From the NCBI GenBank assembly GCA_023248495.1, contig JAHFEK010000004.1:1-64000 (forward strand): 64,000 nt of DNA, read 5' to 3'. The DNA is from Nitrospinales bacterium. GTDB lineage: Bacteria; Nitrospinota_A; UBA7883; JACRGQ01. Positions 53,035 to 62,802 of the stretch are shown piece by piece (positions within the stretch are counted from its first letter, which is position 1; the number at the start of each line of letters is the position of its first letter). The translations under genes were made by a program, and so were the position numbers. Below the pieces are notes generated by a model. The model had not been told where the DNA came from, searched no databases, and saw nothing but the letters and a program-made list of their open reading frames with translations.

Positions 53035-53556
53035 TTACGTTCCGCCGAAATGCCACAAAGCAAAATCCGCCCCCATTCCCGTCCATCTCCGGCATCGCTT
53101 CGCGAACATCTCCATATTAAAAAATTCGACCATGCTTCCTTGAATTAAATGGGAGCTTTCCCCGCATATGGCAAAACCCATGGATTGGTATAGCTTCATC
53201 GCTGGTGGATTGGATTTCCTTACTATCAGGTGAATTCTTTTCATTGAGCACAGTGTAAATCCAATCTCCAAAGTGCACATGGTTGCTTTTCTTCCCACTC
53301 CTTTGCCCGTCCAATCCGGATGAAGCGCAATACGAAACTCGGCATCGGCATCCCCTGTGAGAGCCAGCAAGCTGAAGCCAACAAGTTGGTCACCGGATTC
53401 CGCCGCAAAAAGAAAAGTGTGCGGCTGGTAAATGAATTCGTCCAACCAGCCCCCCTCCCTCAGCGCATAGTCCATTTTGGCAAAAACGCCCTGATAGGCG
53501 GGCCACCGCTTAATGAGTTCTTTATCTTCGGTGGTGAGCGCGCGCAGAACTATCAT
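53035..53556 (-). CDS. GNAT-family acetyltransferase
   Basis: 173 aa. Acetyl-CoA loop equivalent in LHPDWTGKGVGRKATMCTLE (motif A, with GKGVGR) and motif B NPPAMKLYQSMGF. Substrate unknown. It lies 3 bp after the isochorismatase-like gene, so the two are co-transcribed. Confidence 0.85.
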   Translation of the reverse strand: MIVLRALTTEDKELIKRWPAYQGVFAKMDYALREGGWLDEFIYQPHTFLFAAESGDQLVGFSLLALTGDADAEFRIALHPDWTGKGVGRKATMCTLEIGFTLCSMKRIHLIVRKSNPPAMKLYQSMGFAICGESSHLIQGSMVEFFNMEMFAKRCRRWTGMGADFALWHFGGT

Positions 53557-53559
53557 GCA

Positions 53560-54201
53560 TTACCTCGGAGTGCCGCCGTATTCGCGGGCCTTTTGTAGTG
53601 ACCCAAGGATGGTATCCCGTCGCGCTTCGCTCCCTTTTTCGAGCAGGGTGACCCATTCATCGGTGCTCATCACCGCCGCAAAACGGGATTGCAAGACCAC
53701 GCAGACCACCCGGTGGATATCCTCGGCGCTTGCATAACCTGCTCGGTTAGCGAGCGAAATTGCGCCGGTGGCATCAGACAGGAACTCGACCGCGAATCCG
53801 AGATGGATCGCGTGGACAGCCGCGGAGAGATCGCAGTTTTGAGTCATATACCCTACGATAGCTACCGTATCTATTCCCCGCTCTTTGAGCCATTCTTTGA
53901 GGCCAGTGCCCGCGAACCCGCTAGGAAACGATTTGGTAACCAAGTGACTCCGTTTCCTTTCAGCGATGGCGGGATTAAGTTCCGCGCCTTGCGATCCCCT
54001 CGCAAAGACGGGATAATCTTCTTTCAGGATGTTTTCCACAACGATAACAGGCAGCCCTGCCGCATCGGCGGCATCCATTGCCCGCAGGATATTGGCAAAA
54101 GAACAGTTGACCGGCGGAAACTCTATCGGCAGTTTGCCATCAAAATACTCGTTCTGCACGTCGATCACTATCAGGGCGCGCTTCGCTTCTTTTTTCATCA
54201 T
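53560..54201 (-). CDS. Isochorismatase-like cysteine hydrolase
   Basis: 213 aa from ATG 54201 (GGAGAAGGGG upstream). Catalytic triad candidates are Asp in VIDVQNEYF, Lys in VTKSFPSGF, and Cys in GYMTQNCDLSA. Members hydrolyse amides such as nicotinamide, biuret or carbamoyl compounds. The AraC-type regulator at 54354 is transcribed divergently and probably controls this gene and the GNAT gene. Confidence 0.87.
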   Translation of the reverse strand: MMKKEAKRALIVIDVQNEYFDGKLPIEFPPVNCSFANILRAMDAADAAGLPVIVVENILKEDYPVFARGSQGAELNPAIAERKRSHLVTKSFPSGFAGTGLKEWLKERGIDTVAIVGYMTQNCDLSAAVHAIHLGFAVEFLSDATGAISLANRAGYASAEDIHRVVCVVLQSRFAAVMSTDEWVTLLEKGSEARRDTILGSLQKAREYGGTPR

Positions 54202-54353
54202 TGAGTCCCCTTCTCCATGTTCCTTGCCGGGTTCTTTAAAGCCGGTGTTTGATGTCATGGTTCAAGTATGCCTTTTTTAAGATAGCCTGGCCATTGGCCC
54301 GCATGTCATAATGCGATGATATCGGGCCATTGCCAATTCAAAGAGGATCAGCC

Positions 54354-55337
54354 GTGCGAAAAGAGACTATCGCCGTTATTGCTTTCGACGGGATAAGCCC
54401 GTTCCACCTCTCCATCCCGTGTTGTGTCTTCGGCGAGGACCGGCAAAAGGCGGCCATTCCACATTTCAATGTTCTTATCTGCGCCGCAGAACCCAGCCCG
54501 CTGAAAACTTCCGCGGGCTTTAGCATTTCAACCCCACATACCCTTTCCGCCCTATCCAAGGCAGGTATCATTATCGTCCCCTCGTGGCGCAACCCGAATG
54601 AAGCACCCCCGTCCTCACTTTTGAAAGCACTGGTCAAGGCACAGCGGCGTGGGGCGCTTATTGTGGGATTATGTCTGGGAACTTTTGTTTTGGCCGCCGC
54701 CGGTCTGCTGGATGGACGCAAGGCCGCCACCCATTGGGCATGGACGGGTGAACTGGCCCATCGGTATCCGCGCATCGATGTCGATCCGGCGGTGCTTTAC
54801 GTGGAAGACGGGAATGTCATTACGTCAGCGGGAGTTGCGGCGGGCATCGACTGTTGCCTGCACATCTTGCGCTCACGCCATGGGGTGGATGTGGCCAACA
54901 AAGTGGCGCGGCGGTTGGTGGTTTCCCCCCACCGCCAAGGAGGGCAGGCTCAATTTATCGAACAACCGCTGCATACGGACCCAGACGATAAATATCTGGG
55001 AGAGGTGATGGAATGGGCACAAAAAAATCTCGACAAACCCATTTCCTTGGATGACTTGGCGAAGCGCGCTTTTATGAGCAGGCGGACATTTACCCGCTCA
55101 TGGCGCAAGATGACCGGAGGCAGCCCCGGCAAATGGCTGCTCGGCCAACGGATTGCCTTGGCGCAATGCCTTTTGGAAACGACCGGTGCCCCTTTAGCGC
55201 ATATTGCGCAATCCGCCGGTTTCGGCTCCGAGGTCTCGTTTCGACAGCAATTCACCAGCGAGGTTAAAACCTCTCCCGGCCGCTACCGCAAGGAATTTCG
55301 CGGCAAATCGCCGTTGAGCCGCCAGCCGGGTATTTGA
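54354..55337 (+). CDS. GlxA/FtrA-type AraC regulator with DJ-1/PfpI domain
   Basis: 327 aa from GTG 54354 (AAAGAGGATCA upstream). The N-terminal DJ-1/PfpI-like domain has GLCLGTFVLAAAGLLDGRKAATHW with the usual nucleophile-elbow Cys. The C-terminal AraC double helix-turn-helix includes SRRTFTRSWRKMTG and FGSEVSFRQQF. It probably senses a small amide or metabolite and regulates the divergent isochorismatase/GNAT pair. Confidence 0.88.
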   Translation: MRKETIAVIAFDGISPFHLSIPCCVFGEDRQKAAIPHFNVLICAAEPSPLKTSAGFSISTPHTLSALSKAGIIIVPSWRNPNEAPPSSLLKALVKAQRRGALIVGLCLGTFVLAAAGLLDGRKAATHWAWTGELAHRYPRIDVDPAVLYVEDGNVITSAGVAAGIDCCLHILRSRHGVDVANKVARRLVVSPHRQGGQAQFIEQPLHTDPDDKYLGEVMEWAQKNLDKPISLDDLAKRAFMSRRTFTRSWRKMTGGSPGKWLLGQRIALAQCLLETTGAPLAHIAQSAGFGSEVSFRQQFTSEVKTSPGRYRKEFRGKSPLSRQPGI

Positions 55338-55429
55338 CCCAACGGTGGTTTTGCCGTACCATTCCTTTTTTACAAAACTTGGCGGACAATCACAGAAACG
55401 GGCAGATAATCGGCACACAGGGAGACCGT

Positions 55430-56665
55430 ATGGGCGAAGCGTATATACAGCAGTTGTTTGCCGATCGCATCGGCGGCAAGAACTTCGGCAAAGAAGACAA
55501 AATCTACAAGTTCGAAAAAATCAAGCGCGCCAAGCGCGCCGCCCTTGCCGCCAACCCGGGCGCGGAGATGATCGACATGGGCGTGGGCGAGCCGGACTGG
55601 ATGGCCGACCCGCTGGTGGTCGACGAGCTGATAGCTCAGGCCCAAAAGCGCGAGAACCGCGGCTACACCGACAACGGCATTCAGCAATTCAAGGACGCCG
55701 CCTGTGCCTACATGGATTCCGTATACGGCGTGAAAGGGCTCGACCCCGCCAAACATGTGAACCACGCCATCGGCAGCAAGCCGGCACTGGCCATGATGCC
55801 CGCCTGCTTCATCAATCCCGGCGACGTGACCTTTATGACCGTGCCGGGCTACCCGGTGATGGGAACGCACACCGCCTACTACGGCGGCGAGGTGGTGAAC
55901 CTGCCGCTCAAGCGCGAGAAAGGCTTTCTGCCCGACCTCGACTCCATCCCCGCCGATAAACTGGCGAAGGCGAAGATGCTCTACATCAATTACCCGAACA
56001 ACCCGACCGGCGCGATGGCCGACGCGAAATTCTTTGAAAAAGTCGTCGCCTTCGCCCAGAAACATAAGCTGGTGGTGGTGCAGGATGCCGCTTACGGCGC
56101 GCTGGTGTATGGCCGCAAGCCGCTCTCCTTCCTCAGCATCGACGGCGCGATGGAAGTCGGCGTGGAGATCCACTCCCTTTCCAAAGCGTTTAACATGACC
56201 GGCTGGCGCATGGCGTTTGTTGTGGGCAATCCGCTGGTGGTCAACGCCTTCGCCACGGTGAAGGACAACTGCGATAGCGGCCAGTTCGCCGCCATCCAGC
56301 ACGCGGGCGTCAAAGCGCTGCAAAACCCCGCCATCACCGCCCGGACGGTGGCGAAATACGAACGCAAACTAAAGCTGATGGTGGATGCGCTGCGCGAAGC
56401 CGGCTTTGACGCAAAGCTTCCCGGCGGCACCTTCTATCTCTATGTGCCCGCCCCCAAGGGGACGAAGAGCGGCCAGACATTCGCCACCGCCGAGGATGCC
56501 AGCCAATTCCTTATCAAGGAAAAGCTGATCTCCACCGTGCCGGAAGACACCGTGGGAGCGTTCCTCCGCTTCGGCTGCACCTTCGAGGCGAAGGACGAAG
56601 CGGACGAAAAGCGGGTCGTCGCCCTGATGAAGCAGCGGCTGTTGGAGACCGGCCTCGTTTTCTGA
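55430..56665 (+). CDS. dapL: LL-diaminopimelate aminotransferase
   Basis: 411 aa, from ATG 55430 with GGGAG 5 bp upstream. Class I/II PLP aminotransferase: NYPNNPTGA, the PLP Lys in SLSKAFNMTGWR, and RFGCTFEAKDE. The opening FGKEDKIYKFEKIKRAK and MIDMGVGEPDW are typical of DapL. It makes LL-diaminopimelate directly from tetrahydrodipicolinate, replacing DapC/D/E. It starts a plus-strand run of metabolic genes. Confidence 0.88.
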   Translation: MGEAYIQQLFADRIGGKNFGKEDKIYKFEKIKRAKRAALAANPGAEMIDMGVGEPDWMADPLVVDELIAQAQKRENRGYTDNGIQQFKDAACAYMDSVYGVKGLDPAKHVNHAIGSKPALAMMPACFINPGDVTFMTVPGYPVMGTHTAYYGGEVVNLPLKREKGFLPDLDSIPADKLAKAKMLYINYPNNPTGAMADAKFFEKVVAFAQKHKLVVVQDAAYGALVYGRKPLSFLSIDGAMEVGVEIHSLSKAFNMTGWRMAFVVGNPLVVNAFATVKDNCDSGQFAAIQHAGVKALQNPAITARTVAKYERKLKLMVDALREAGFDAKLPGGTFYLYVPAPKGTKSGQTFATAEDASQFLIKEKLISTVPEDTVGAFLRFGCTFEAKDEADEKRVVALMKQRLLETGLVF

Positions 56666-56677
56666 ACCGCCAACACG

Positions 56678-57184
56678 ATGGAAACCATGGAAACGGTCTA
56701 TCTCTCCCTCGGATCGAACGAAGGGGATCGCCGCGCCAAGATGACGGCCGCCATCGCCGAACTGCACAAACTGCACGGCGTGGAGGTCGCGGCCGTGAGC
56801 GCCATGTATTACACCGCGCCGGTGGGGATGAAGGAAGATACCGCACCGTTCCTCAATTGCGTGGCCGAGTTGCGCACCACGCTGGATCCATTGGAACTGC
56901 TGGATCGGCTGGAGGAAATCGAGCTGGCCCTTGGCCGCCACAGTAAGGGGCTGTATCTCGGCCGCGCCATCGATATCGACATTCTTCTGTACGGCAGCCA
57001 CATCGTTTCGCTGCCGCGCCTTTCGTTGCCGCATCCGCGGATGGCCCAGCGCCGCTTCGTGCTGGAGCCGCTGGCCGAAATCGCCCCCCATGTTCTCCAC
57101 CCGGTGTTGAAGCAAACCAGTTCGGCGCTGAAAGCGTTAACCCCGGATCAACAGGTAACCCGTGAAGGACACAGGCACGCCTAA
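56678..57184 (+). CDS. folK: HPPK, 6-hydroxymethyl-dihydropterin pyrophosphokinase
   Basis: 168 aa. N-terminal YLSLGSNEGDR, and the signature RAIDIDILLYG plus LPHPRM. It transfers pyrophosphate to the pterin in folate synthesis. The 3' end overlaps the deoxynucleoside kinase gene by 23 bp. Confidence 0.94.
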   Translation: METMETVYLSLGSNEGDRRAKMTAAIAELHKLHGVEVAAVSAMYYTAPVGMKEDTAPFLNCVAELRTTLDPLELLDRLEEIELALGRHSKGLYLGRAIDIDILLYGSHIVSLPRLSLPHPRMAQRRFVLEPLAEIAPHVLHPVLKQTSSALKALTPDQQVTREGHRHA

Positions 57185-57812
57185 TTACATCGCCATCGAG
57201 GGGCCGATCGGGGTGGGAAAATCCTCGCTTACCCTCAAACTCGCCGACCACTTCGGCGCGCAGACCATCATGGAAAAGATGGAGGAGAACCCTTTCCTGT
57301 CAGGTTTCTACAAGACCCCGCGACAGTACGCTTTCCAGGCGCAAATGTTTTTTCTCCTCTCGCGGCACAAACAATTGCTGGAAGCCAATCAGGTCGACCT
57401 GTTCCAACAAAAAGTGGTGGCGGACTACATGCTGGAAAAAGATAAGCTCTTCGCCCTGATCAATCTGGATTCCGAGGAATTCAAGCTGTATAATCAGATG
57501 TACGAGTTGTTGCTGGCGCGGCTGGCAAAGCCGGATCTCATCATATTTCTTTCGGCGGACACGGAAACGCTGACCCGCCGGATAGGGAAACGGGGCCGGA
57601 ATTTTGAGGCCGAAATCGCGGAAAAGTACATCGAGGAGGTCAACGAGGCCTACCACCGGTGGTTTTTCCACTACGATGCCGGCCCATCGCTGCAAGTGAA
57701 CACCAGCGGCATCGATTTTGTGGAGAATGAAGAAGACTTTATTAAATTGCTGGAAAAAATTTCCCGCCCGATAAAAGGCAGGGAATTTTTCAATCCGCTT
57801 GGATCAATGTAA
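57162..57812 (+). CDS. Deoxynucleoside kinase
   Basis: 216 aa from GTG 57162. P-loop EGPIGVGKSSL and the C-terminal dNK signature around RGRNFEAEIAEKYIEEVNEAYHRWF (the R-x-R-x-x-E and YxxWF elements). It phosphorylates deoxyadenosine or deoxyguanosine-type substrates for salvage. Linked by overlap to folK. Confidence 0.9.
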   Translation: MKDTGTPNYIAIEGPIGVGKSSLTLKLADHFGAQTIMEKMEENPFLSGFYKTPRQYAFQAQMFFLLSRHKQLLEANQVDLFQQKVVADYMLEKDKLFALINLDSEEFKLYNQMYELLLARLAKPDLIIFLSADTETLTRRIGKRGRNFEAEIAEKYIEEVNEAYHRWFFHYDAGPSLQVNTSGIDFVENEEDFIKLLEKISRPIKGREFFNPLGSM

Positions 57813-57842
57813 ATTGACCGGGACGGAAAGAACGGCCGCTGA

Positions 57843-57865
57843 CGCCCCTCGCTGAAAAAGGGGCG
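57843..57865. repeat. Hairpin CGCCCCT-N9-AGGGGCG
   Basis: Perfect 7-bp stem between the deoxynucleoside kinase and panB genes, without a T run. It may reduce read-through or simply punctuate the operon. Confidence 0.35.
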
Positions 57866-57910
57866 CGCCACGCATTCTTTCTTTCCCGGCCGTGGAAAGG
57901 AGCACGCATC

Positions 57911-58756
57911 ATGGCAAAAATAACCGTCAATACACTGCTGGGAATGAAACGCGCGGGTCAAAGAATCACCGCGCTCACCGCGTATGACGCCCCATTCGCC
58001 CGTATTATGGATGAAGCGGGGGTCGACGTCATCCTCGTCGGCGATAGCGTCGGCATGGCGGCGCTGGGGCGGCGCGACACCCTCTCCGTCACCATCGGCG
58101 ACATGATCCACCACGCCAAAGCGGTGACCGCCGCCGCGCAAAACGCGATGGTGGTGGTCGATATGCCGTTCATGAGCTTCCAGGTATCCGCCCAAAAAGC
58201 GCTGGAAAACGCCGGCCACATCATGCAGGAAAGCGGCGCGCACGGCGTGAAGCTGGAAGGGGGCGAGAAATACGCCGACCGGATACGCGCCATCGTGGAG
58301 GCGGGTATCCCGGTAATGGGACACATCGGCCTCACGCCGCAAAGCTACCATCAACTGGGGGGCTACAAAGTGCAGGGAAAACAGGGCGATGGCGCCCGCC
58401 GCCTTTTGGCCGACGCCCGCGCCGTGGAAAAGGCCGGAGCCTTCGCCGTGGTGCTGGAGGCGATTCCAGCCGAGTTGGCCGCCACCATCACTCAAACCCT
58501 GCATATCCCCACCATCGGCATCGGGGCGGGCGCCGAGTGCGACGGCCAAATACTGGTAATGCACGACATGCTGGGCCTTTCGGACGGTCCGCACCCCCGC
58601 TTCGTCAAGGTTTTTTCCGATCTGCGCACACAGGTGAAAAACGCTTTCACCGCGTATATCGGCGAGGTGCGCGGCGGCGCATTCCCGGCCAAAGAACACA
58701 CCTATAGTGCGCTGACCGAGTCGCCGCTCAAAGTGGTCGGCAAAAAAAAGGAATAA
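57911..58756 (+). CDS. panB: Ketopantoate hydroxymethyltransferase
   Basis: 281 aa. LTAYDAPFARIMDEAGVDVILVGDS, HHAKAV, VDMPFMS and GIGAGAECDGQILV are the classical PanB blocks. It uses methylene-tetrahydrofolate to make ketopantoate for CoA. Good ribosome site AAAGGAG. It follows the pterin/nucleoside genes. Confidence 0.95.
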   Translation: MAKITVNTLLGMKRAGQRITALTAYDAPFARIMDEAGVDVILVGDSVGMAALGRRDTLSVTIGDMIHHAKAVTAAAQNAMVVVDMPFMSFQVSAQKALENAGHIMQESGAHGVKLEGGEKYADRIRAIVEAGIPVMGHIGLTPQSYHQLGGYKVQGKQGDGARRLLADARAVEKAGAFAVVLEAIPAELAATITQTLHIPTIGIGAGAECDGQILVMHDMLGLSDGPHPRFVKVFSDLRTQVKNAFTAYIGEVRGGAFPAKEHTYSALTESPLKVVGKKKE

Positions 58757-58930
58757 CCTCTGTCATCCTGATACACGGACGAAGAATCTCTTTCCGTAAC
58801 GGGATACTTCGCCGCTTTTTGACAGCGCGGCGGCGGCTGAAACTGGTAATATCTGATAGACCGCCCCATTCACCGTAAAGCGGATGCGAGCGCCGGTTGG
58901 AACATAACAATAAGCAGGTTTTGAGGGAAT

Positions 58931-59917
58931 ATGAAAATTACGGCGCAGGCACCCACCCGCATCGATCTGTGCGGCGGGACATTGGATATTTGGCCGCTTT
59001 CAGTACTGTTCGCCCCGGCGATGTCGGTTAACGCGGCGATCAGCCTGTACGCCACGGTCAGCGCCACAAAGGGTGGGAAAAAAGGGACGATTATCCACGC
59101 GCGGCATTTGGGAGCCGCCATCACCTATGATCCCGCTACGCCGGAAAAAAAGAAAACGCTCTTTCACCGGGCGCTCGATTTCATGCCCGCCGAAGGATGG
59201 CAATTCGAAGCGGACTGCCTTTCGCCCGCCGGGGCCGGACTGGGAGGTTCATCATCGCTGCTTATCGCTTTCCTGAAAACGCTGGCGAAAATCAATAATG
59301 TCAAAATATCCAATGGCGACCTGCTGGATGTGGCCAAAAACATCGAAGCGCGCCACCTCGGTATCCCCACCGGCGTGCAGGATTACGTGGCGGCGCTCTC
59401 CGGCGGCGTGAACGGCGTGCTCAACCTGAACGAGGGACAAACGTACGAACAAATGGATGTTCCCGCCGCCGAACTGGAACGGCGGATCGTGCTGGTCTAT
59501 TCCGGCCAATCGCGCGTCTCCGGCGTGCCGAACTGGCTGATGCTCAAAAAGGCCGTGGAACGCGACCCCGTCACCCGCGCGGCTTTTTCCGCCATCGCCA
59601 AAAACTCGCTGGCCCTTTCCGCGGCTTTGCTGGATGGCCTTTACAACCACGTCGGCAAGCTGATCGATGTGGAAAGTTCCATGCGGGAAAAACTGGGCAA
59701 AGGGATCATCACCCCGAAACTCCGGCGCGCCTTCGCCATCGCAAAGAAAAACGGAGGCCACCCCAAAGTTTGCGGGGCCGGGGGAGGGGGCTGCTTCATC
59801 GTGTGGTGCGCACCGGAAAAAAAACCTGTTATCGCCGCGGCGATGGCAAAGACGGGAATGCGCGTGCTGGAATTCACGCTGGGACATCCGCAACTAAAGG
59901 TTTCCCGCGGAGACTGA
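58931..59917 (+). CDS. GHMP-family sugar kinase
   Basis: 328 aa. N-terminal APTRIDLCGGTLDIWP, the ATP loop PAGAGLGGSSSLL, and the C-terminal GAGGGGCFIVW. The start resembles heptose-7-phosphate kinase (HddA) and related sugar kinases more than ispE or thrB. Its stop overlaps the antiporter start by one base (TGATG). Confidence 0.85.
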   Translation: MKITAQAPTRIDLCGGTLDIWPLSVLFAPAMSVNAAISLYATVSATKGGKKGTIIHARHLGAAITYDPATPEKKKTLFHRALDFMPAEGWQFEADCLSPAGAGLGGSSSLLIAFLKTLAKINNVKISNGDLLDVAKNIEARHLGIPTGVQDYVAALSGGVNGVLNLNEGQTYEQMDVPAAELERRIVLVYSGQSRVSGVPNWLMLKKAVERDPVTRAAFSAIAKNSLALSAALLDGLYNHVGKLIDVESSMREKLGKGIITPKLRRAFAIAKKNGGHPKVCGAGGGGCFIVWCAPEKKPVIAAAMAKTGMRVLEFTLGHPQLKVSRGD

Positions 59918-61917
59918 TGGACCAGGTGGAGTTTCTCCGCGACCTGCTGCTCATCTTCGGATGGTCGGCCATCGTCGTCTTTGTCTTCGATAAAATAAAA
60001 ATACCCGCCATCGTCGGATTCCTCGTTTCGGGCGTGGCTTTGGGGCCGCACGGCCTTTCCCTGGTGCAGGATCAATCAACGGTGGAAACCTTGGCCGAAA
60101 TCGGCGTGGTGTTGCTGCTCTTCACCGTCGGCCTCGAATTCTCCATGACCAAAATGTACCGGATGAAAAAAATGGTTCTGGTGGGCGGCTCCGTCCAGGC
60201 TGGGCTGACCGTTCTGATCGCCGCGGGGGCGGCATACCTCGCCATTGGCGACGCGGAAAAAGCGGTCTTCATCGGTTTCCTCATCGCGCTCTCCTCCACC
60301 GCCGTGGTTTTGAAGGTGTTGACGGATCATGCGGAGGTGAACACCCAGCAGGGGCAGAACATCACCGGCATCCTGATTTTCCAGGATCTCTGCGCCGTGC
60401 CGATGATGCTGTTAATCCCTTTCCTGGCCGGCAACGCCGGCGCCGCCCCTGCCCTGCTGCCGTTGGTGCTCAAAGCGGCGGCGCTGGTGGCGGCGGTGCT
60501 GGCCGCGGCCCGCTGGGTGGTGCCGCACCTGCTGTTCCACACTTTAAGCACGCGTAACCGCGAACTCTTCATTATGGTGATACTGCTGATGTGCCTTGGC
60601 ACCGCGTACCTCACCTTCGAGGCGGGCCTGTCGCTGGCGCTGGGGGCTTTTCTCGCGGGCATGATGATTTCCGATTCCGAGTATTCGCATCAGGTGGTGG
60701 CCGAAATCCTCCCGTTCCGCGACATCCTGAACGCGCTGTTCTTTGTCTCCATCGGTATGCTGCTGGACGTGCGCTACGCATTTGATCACTTGCCGTTTGT
60801 GCTGGCGGTCACCGCCGGAATCTTCCTCATCAAAATTCCCGCCGCCGCGTTGCCGGGCGCGTTGCTCGGCCAACCGTTGCGTTTTTCCATCGTCACCGGT
60901 TTAGCGCTGGCCCAGATAGGGGAATTTTCCTTTGTGCTGGCGAAATCGGGAATTGATGCCGGTATCGACATGGGGCCATTTTACCAGGCATTTTTGGCCG
61001 CTGCCGTCATCACCATGGCTATCACCCCCTTCATGATGGCCGGATCCCCCCGTGTCGCCACCGCCATCCTGCGCCACCTGCCCCGGCGGCGCGAACGGCG
61101 CGCCACCGAATCCGGTGAAGGGTATGGCCCAATCCGCGATCACGTAATCGTTGTCGGTTTCGGCCTCAACGGACAGCATTTGGTTCACGTCCTGCGCGCT
61201 TCCGGCGTGCCATATAACATCCTTGAAACCAATCCCGCCACCGTGCGGGAACAGATGAAACTGGGCGAGCCGATCCACTTCGGCGATGCCACGCATGACC
61301 ATGTGCTCAAGCACGTGTCGCTGGACATGGCGCGGGTGCTGGTGGTGGCAATCTCGGACGCGGCGGTGGAGCGGCGGGTGGTGAGCGTTGCCCGGCGGCT
61401 CAACCCGCGCCTGCACATCATCGTCCGCACCCGCTATGTGCGGGAGATCGAGCCGCTCACCGCGCTGGGGGCCGACGAGGTGATACCCGAAGAGTTTGAA
61501 ACCAGCATTGAGATTTTTTCCCACGTGCTTCAGGTCTACAACGTGCCGCTCAGCGCCATCATGGAACACGTCAACACGGTGCGCGAAGGAAAGTACCATA
61601 TGCTCCGCTCCCTCCCTTCGAAGGGGGAAGAAAGCAACACGCTCGGGAATCTTCTTTCAAACAAAATGGGAATGCAAACCGTGGAAATTCCAGCAGGAGC
61701 GAAAATGGCCGGAAAAAACCTGTCCGAAGTGAATTTGCGCGCCCTCACCGGCGCCACCGTGCTGGCGGTACAACGTCACGGCGGCCTGCACACCAACCCG
61801 GCGGCCGATTTCCCGCTGCTGGAACGGGATATTGTTTACATCGTGGGAGACCCGGTACAGCTCAAAAATGCCGCTATCCAGTTTAAAGAGCCGGGTGTGC
61901 CGCCGTCCTCTGAATAA
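59917..61917 (+). CDS. CPA2 cation:proton antiporter (KefB/KefC-like) with TrkA domains
   Basis: 666 aa from ATG 59917. About 12 helices of the Na+/H+ exchanger fold (VGFLVSGVALGPHGLSLV, GLEFSMTKM), then a TrkA-N/RCK nucleotide-binding domain (VVGFGLNGQHLVHVLRASG) and a TrkA-C domain (AGAKMAGKNLSEVNLRALTG). K+ or Na+ export gated by NAD(H) or another ligand is likely. The 3' end overlaps the convergent hydrolase gene by 35 bp. Confidence 0.92.
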   Translation: MDQVEFLRDLLLIFGWSAIVVFVFDKIKIPAIVGFLVSGVALGPHGLSLVQDQSTVETLAEIGVVLLLFTVGLEFSMTKMYRMKKMVLVGGSVQAGLTVLIAAGAAYLAIGDAEKAVFIGFLIALSSTAVVLKVLTDHAEVNTQQGQNITGILIFQDLCAVPMMLLIPFLAGNAGAAPALLPLVLKAAALVAAVLAAARWVVPHLLFHTLSTRNRELFIMVILLMCLGTAYLTFEAGLSLALGAFLAGMMISDSEYSHQVVAEILPFRDILNALFFVSIGMLLDVRYAFDHLPFVLAVTAGIFLIKIPAAALPGALLGQPLRFSIVTGLALAQIGEFSFVLAKSGIDAGIDMGPFYQAFLAAAVITMAITPFMMAGSPRVATAILRHLPRRRERRATESGEGYGPIRDHVIVVGFGLNGQHLVHVLRASGVPYNILETNPATVREQMKLGEPIHFGDATHDHVLKHVSLDMARVLVVAISDAAVERRVVSVARRLNPRLHIIVRTRYVREIEPLTALGADEVIPEEFETSIEIFSHVLQVYNVPLSAIMEHVNTVREGKYHMLRSLPSKGEESNTLGNLLSNKMGMQTVEIPAGAKMAGKNLSEVNLRALTGATVLAVQRHGGLHTNPAADFPLLERDIVYIVGDPVQLKNAAIQFKEPGVPPSSE

Positions 61918-62713
61918 ACCGGGCAATCGCGCCGTAATATGTCTCTGGAGCGATTTCGAACATCGTGGTATGCCCCGCCCCGTCGATCCGGACATAATCG
62001 CGCGGTTCCGGCGCAAGGTCGAATAACCGTTGCGAGTGGTACGGCGCGATAACCAAGTCAGCCGAGCCGTTGATAATCAGCACCGGCGTTTTTAGCCGCC
62101 GGACCTCCCGTTCGTTATCGTAATCGCTGGAGGCCAACAACCATATCGGCAACGAGGGGTACATATCCCGCGCCATTTGGCGGATACTTGTAAATGTTCC
62201 TTCAAGAATCAATCCCCCCACCATCTCTTTGTTCGCCAACCGCAAGGCCGGCACGCCCCCCAGCGATTGCCCCAACACAATGATGGTGCGCGGCCGCAGC
62301 CGCATCCGCTCCGTAAGGTAGTGATACGCGGCAAACGCGTCCGACACGAAATTAAACCGGTTGCCCCCCCCTTGGCTCTTGCCGAATCCATGCGGATCGT
62401 AAATGAACACATTCAGCCCCAGACCGATATACCCTTTGATAACCGGCAACCGTTTGACGATGGTATCGGAGTTGCCGTGAATATAAAAAAGCGTGGGAGC
62501 ATTCTGATCCACCGCGAAAAACCAGCCGTGGATTACCCCATGACCGGTGTCGATAAATACATCGCGCGGCTTTGGATTGTAGTCCGCAGGTACGCTGACA
62601 TCTCCCCGCGAAGGGTGGAGTATTGCAGCCGTCTCGTGCCACCGCCCCACGGCAAGGGACAACGCCAATGCCAGCATTACCCCCGTCACCAGCATAGCCA
62701 CCCGTATCCGCAT
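61883..62713 (-). CDS. Membrane-anchored alpha/beta hydrolase
   Basis: 276 aa from ATG 62713. N-terminal signal-anchor (VAMLVTGVMLALALSLAVG). Nucleophile elbow GQSLGG, Asp in NGSADLVI, His in GAGHTTM, and the oxyanion-side HGNSD. BEM46/serine aminopeptidase S33-like. Substrate unknown. Confidence 0.85.
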   Translation of the reverse strand: MRIRVAMLVTGVMLALALSLAVGRWHETAAILHPSRGDVSVPADYNPKPRDVFIDTGHGVIHGWFFAVDQNAPTLFYIHGNSDTIVKRLPVIKGYIGLGLNVFIYDPHGFGKSQGGGNRFNFVSDAFAAYHYLTERMRLRPRTIIVLGQSLGGVPALRLANKEMVGGLILEGTFTSIRQMARDMYPSLPIWLLASSDYDNEREVRRLKTPVLIINGSADLVIAPYHSQRLFDLAPEPRDYVRIDGAGHTTMFEIAPETYYGAIARFIQRTAAHPAL

Positions 62714-62802
62714 CGGTTCACTATACCAAACACCGCCTCTCCGTCCCAACCACCGGGGAATATCCCGTTGCTTTACGCGGCGCTTTACTGGAAAATTGCA
62801 CC

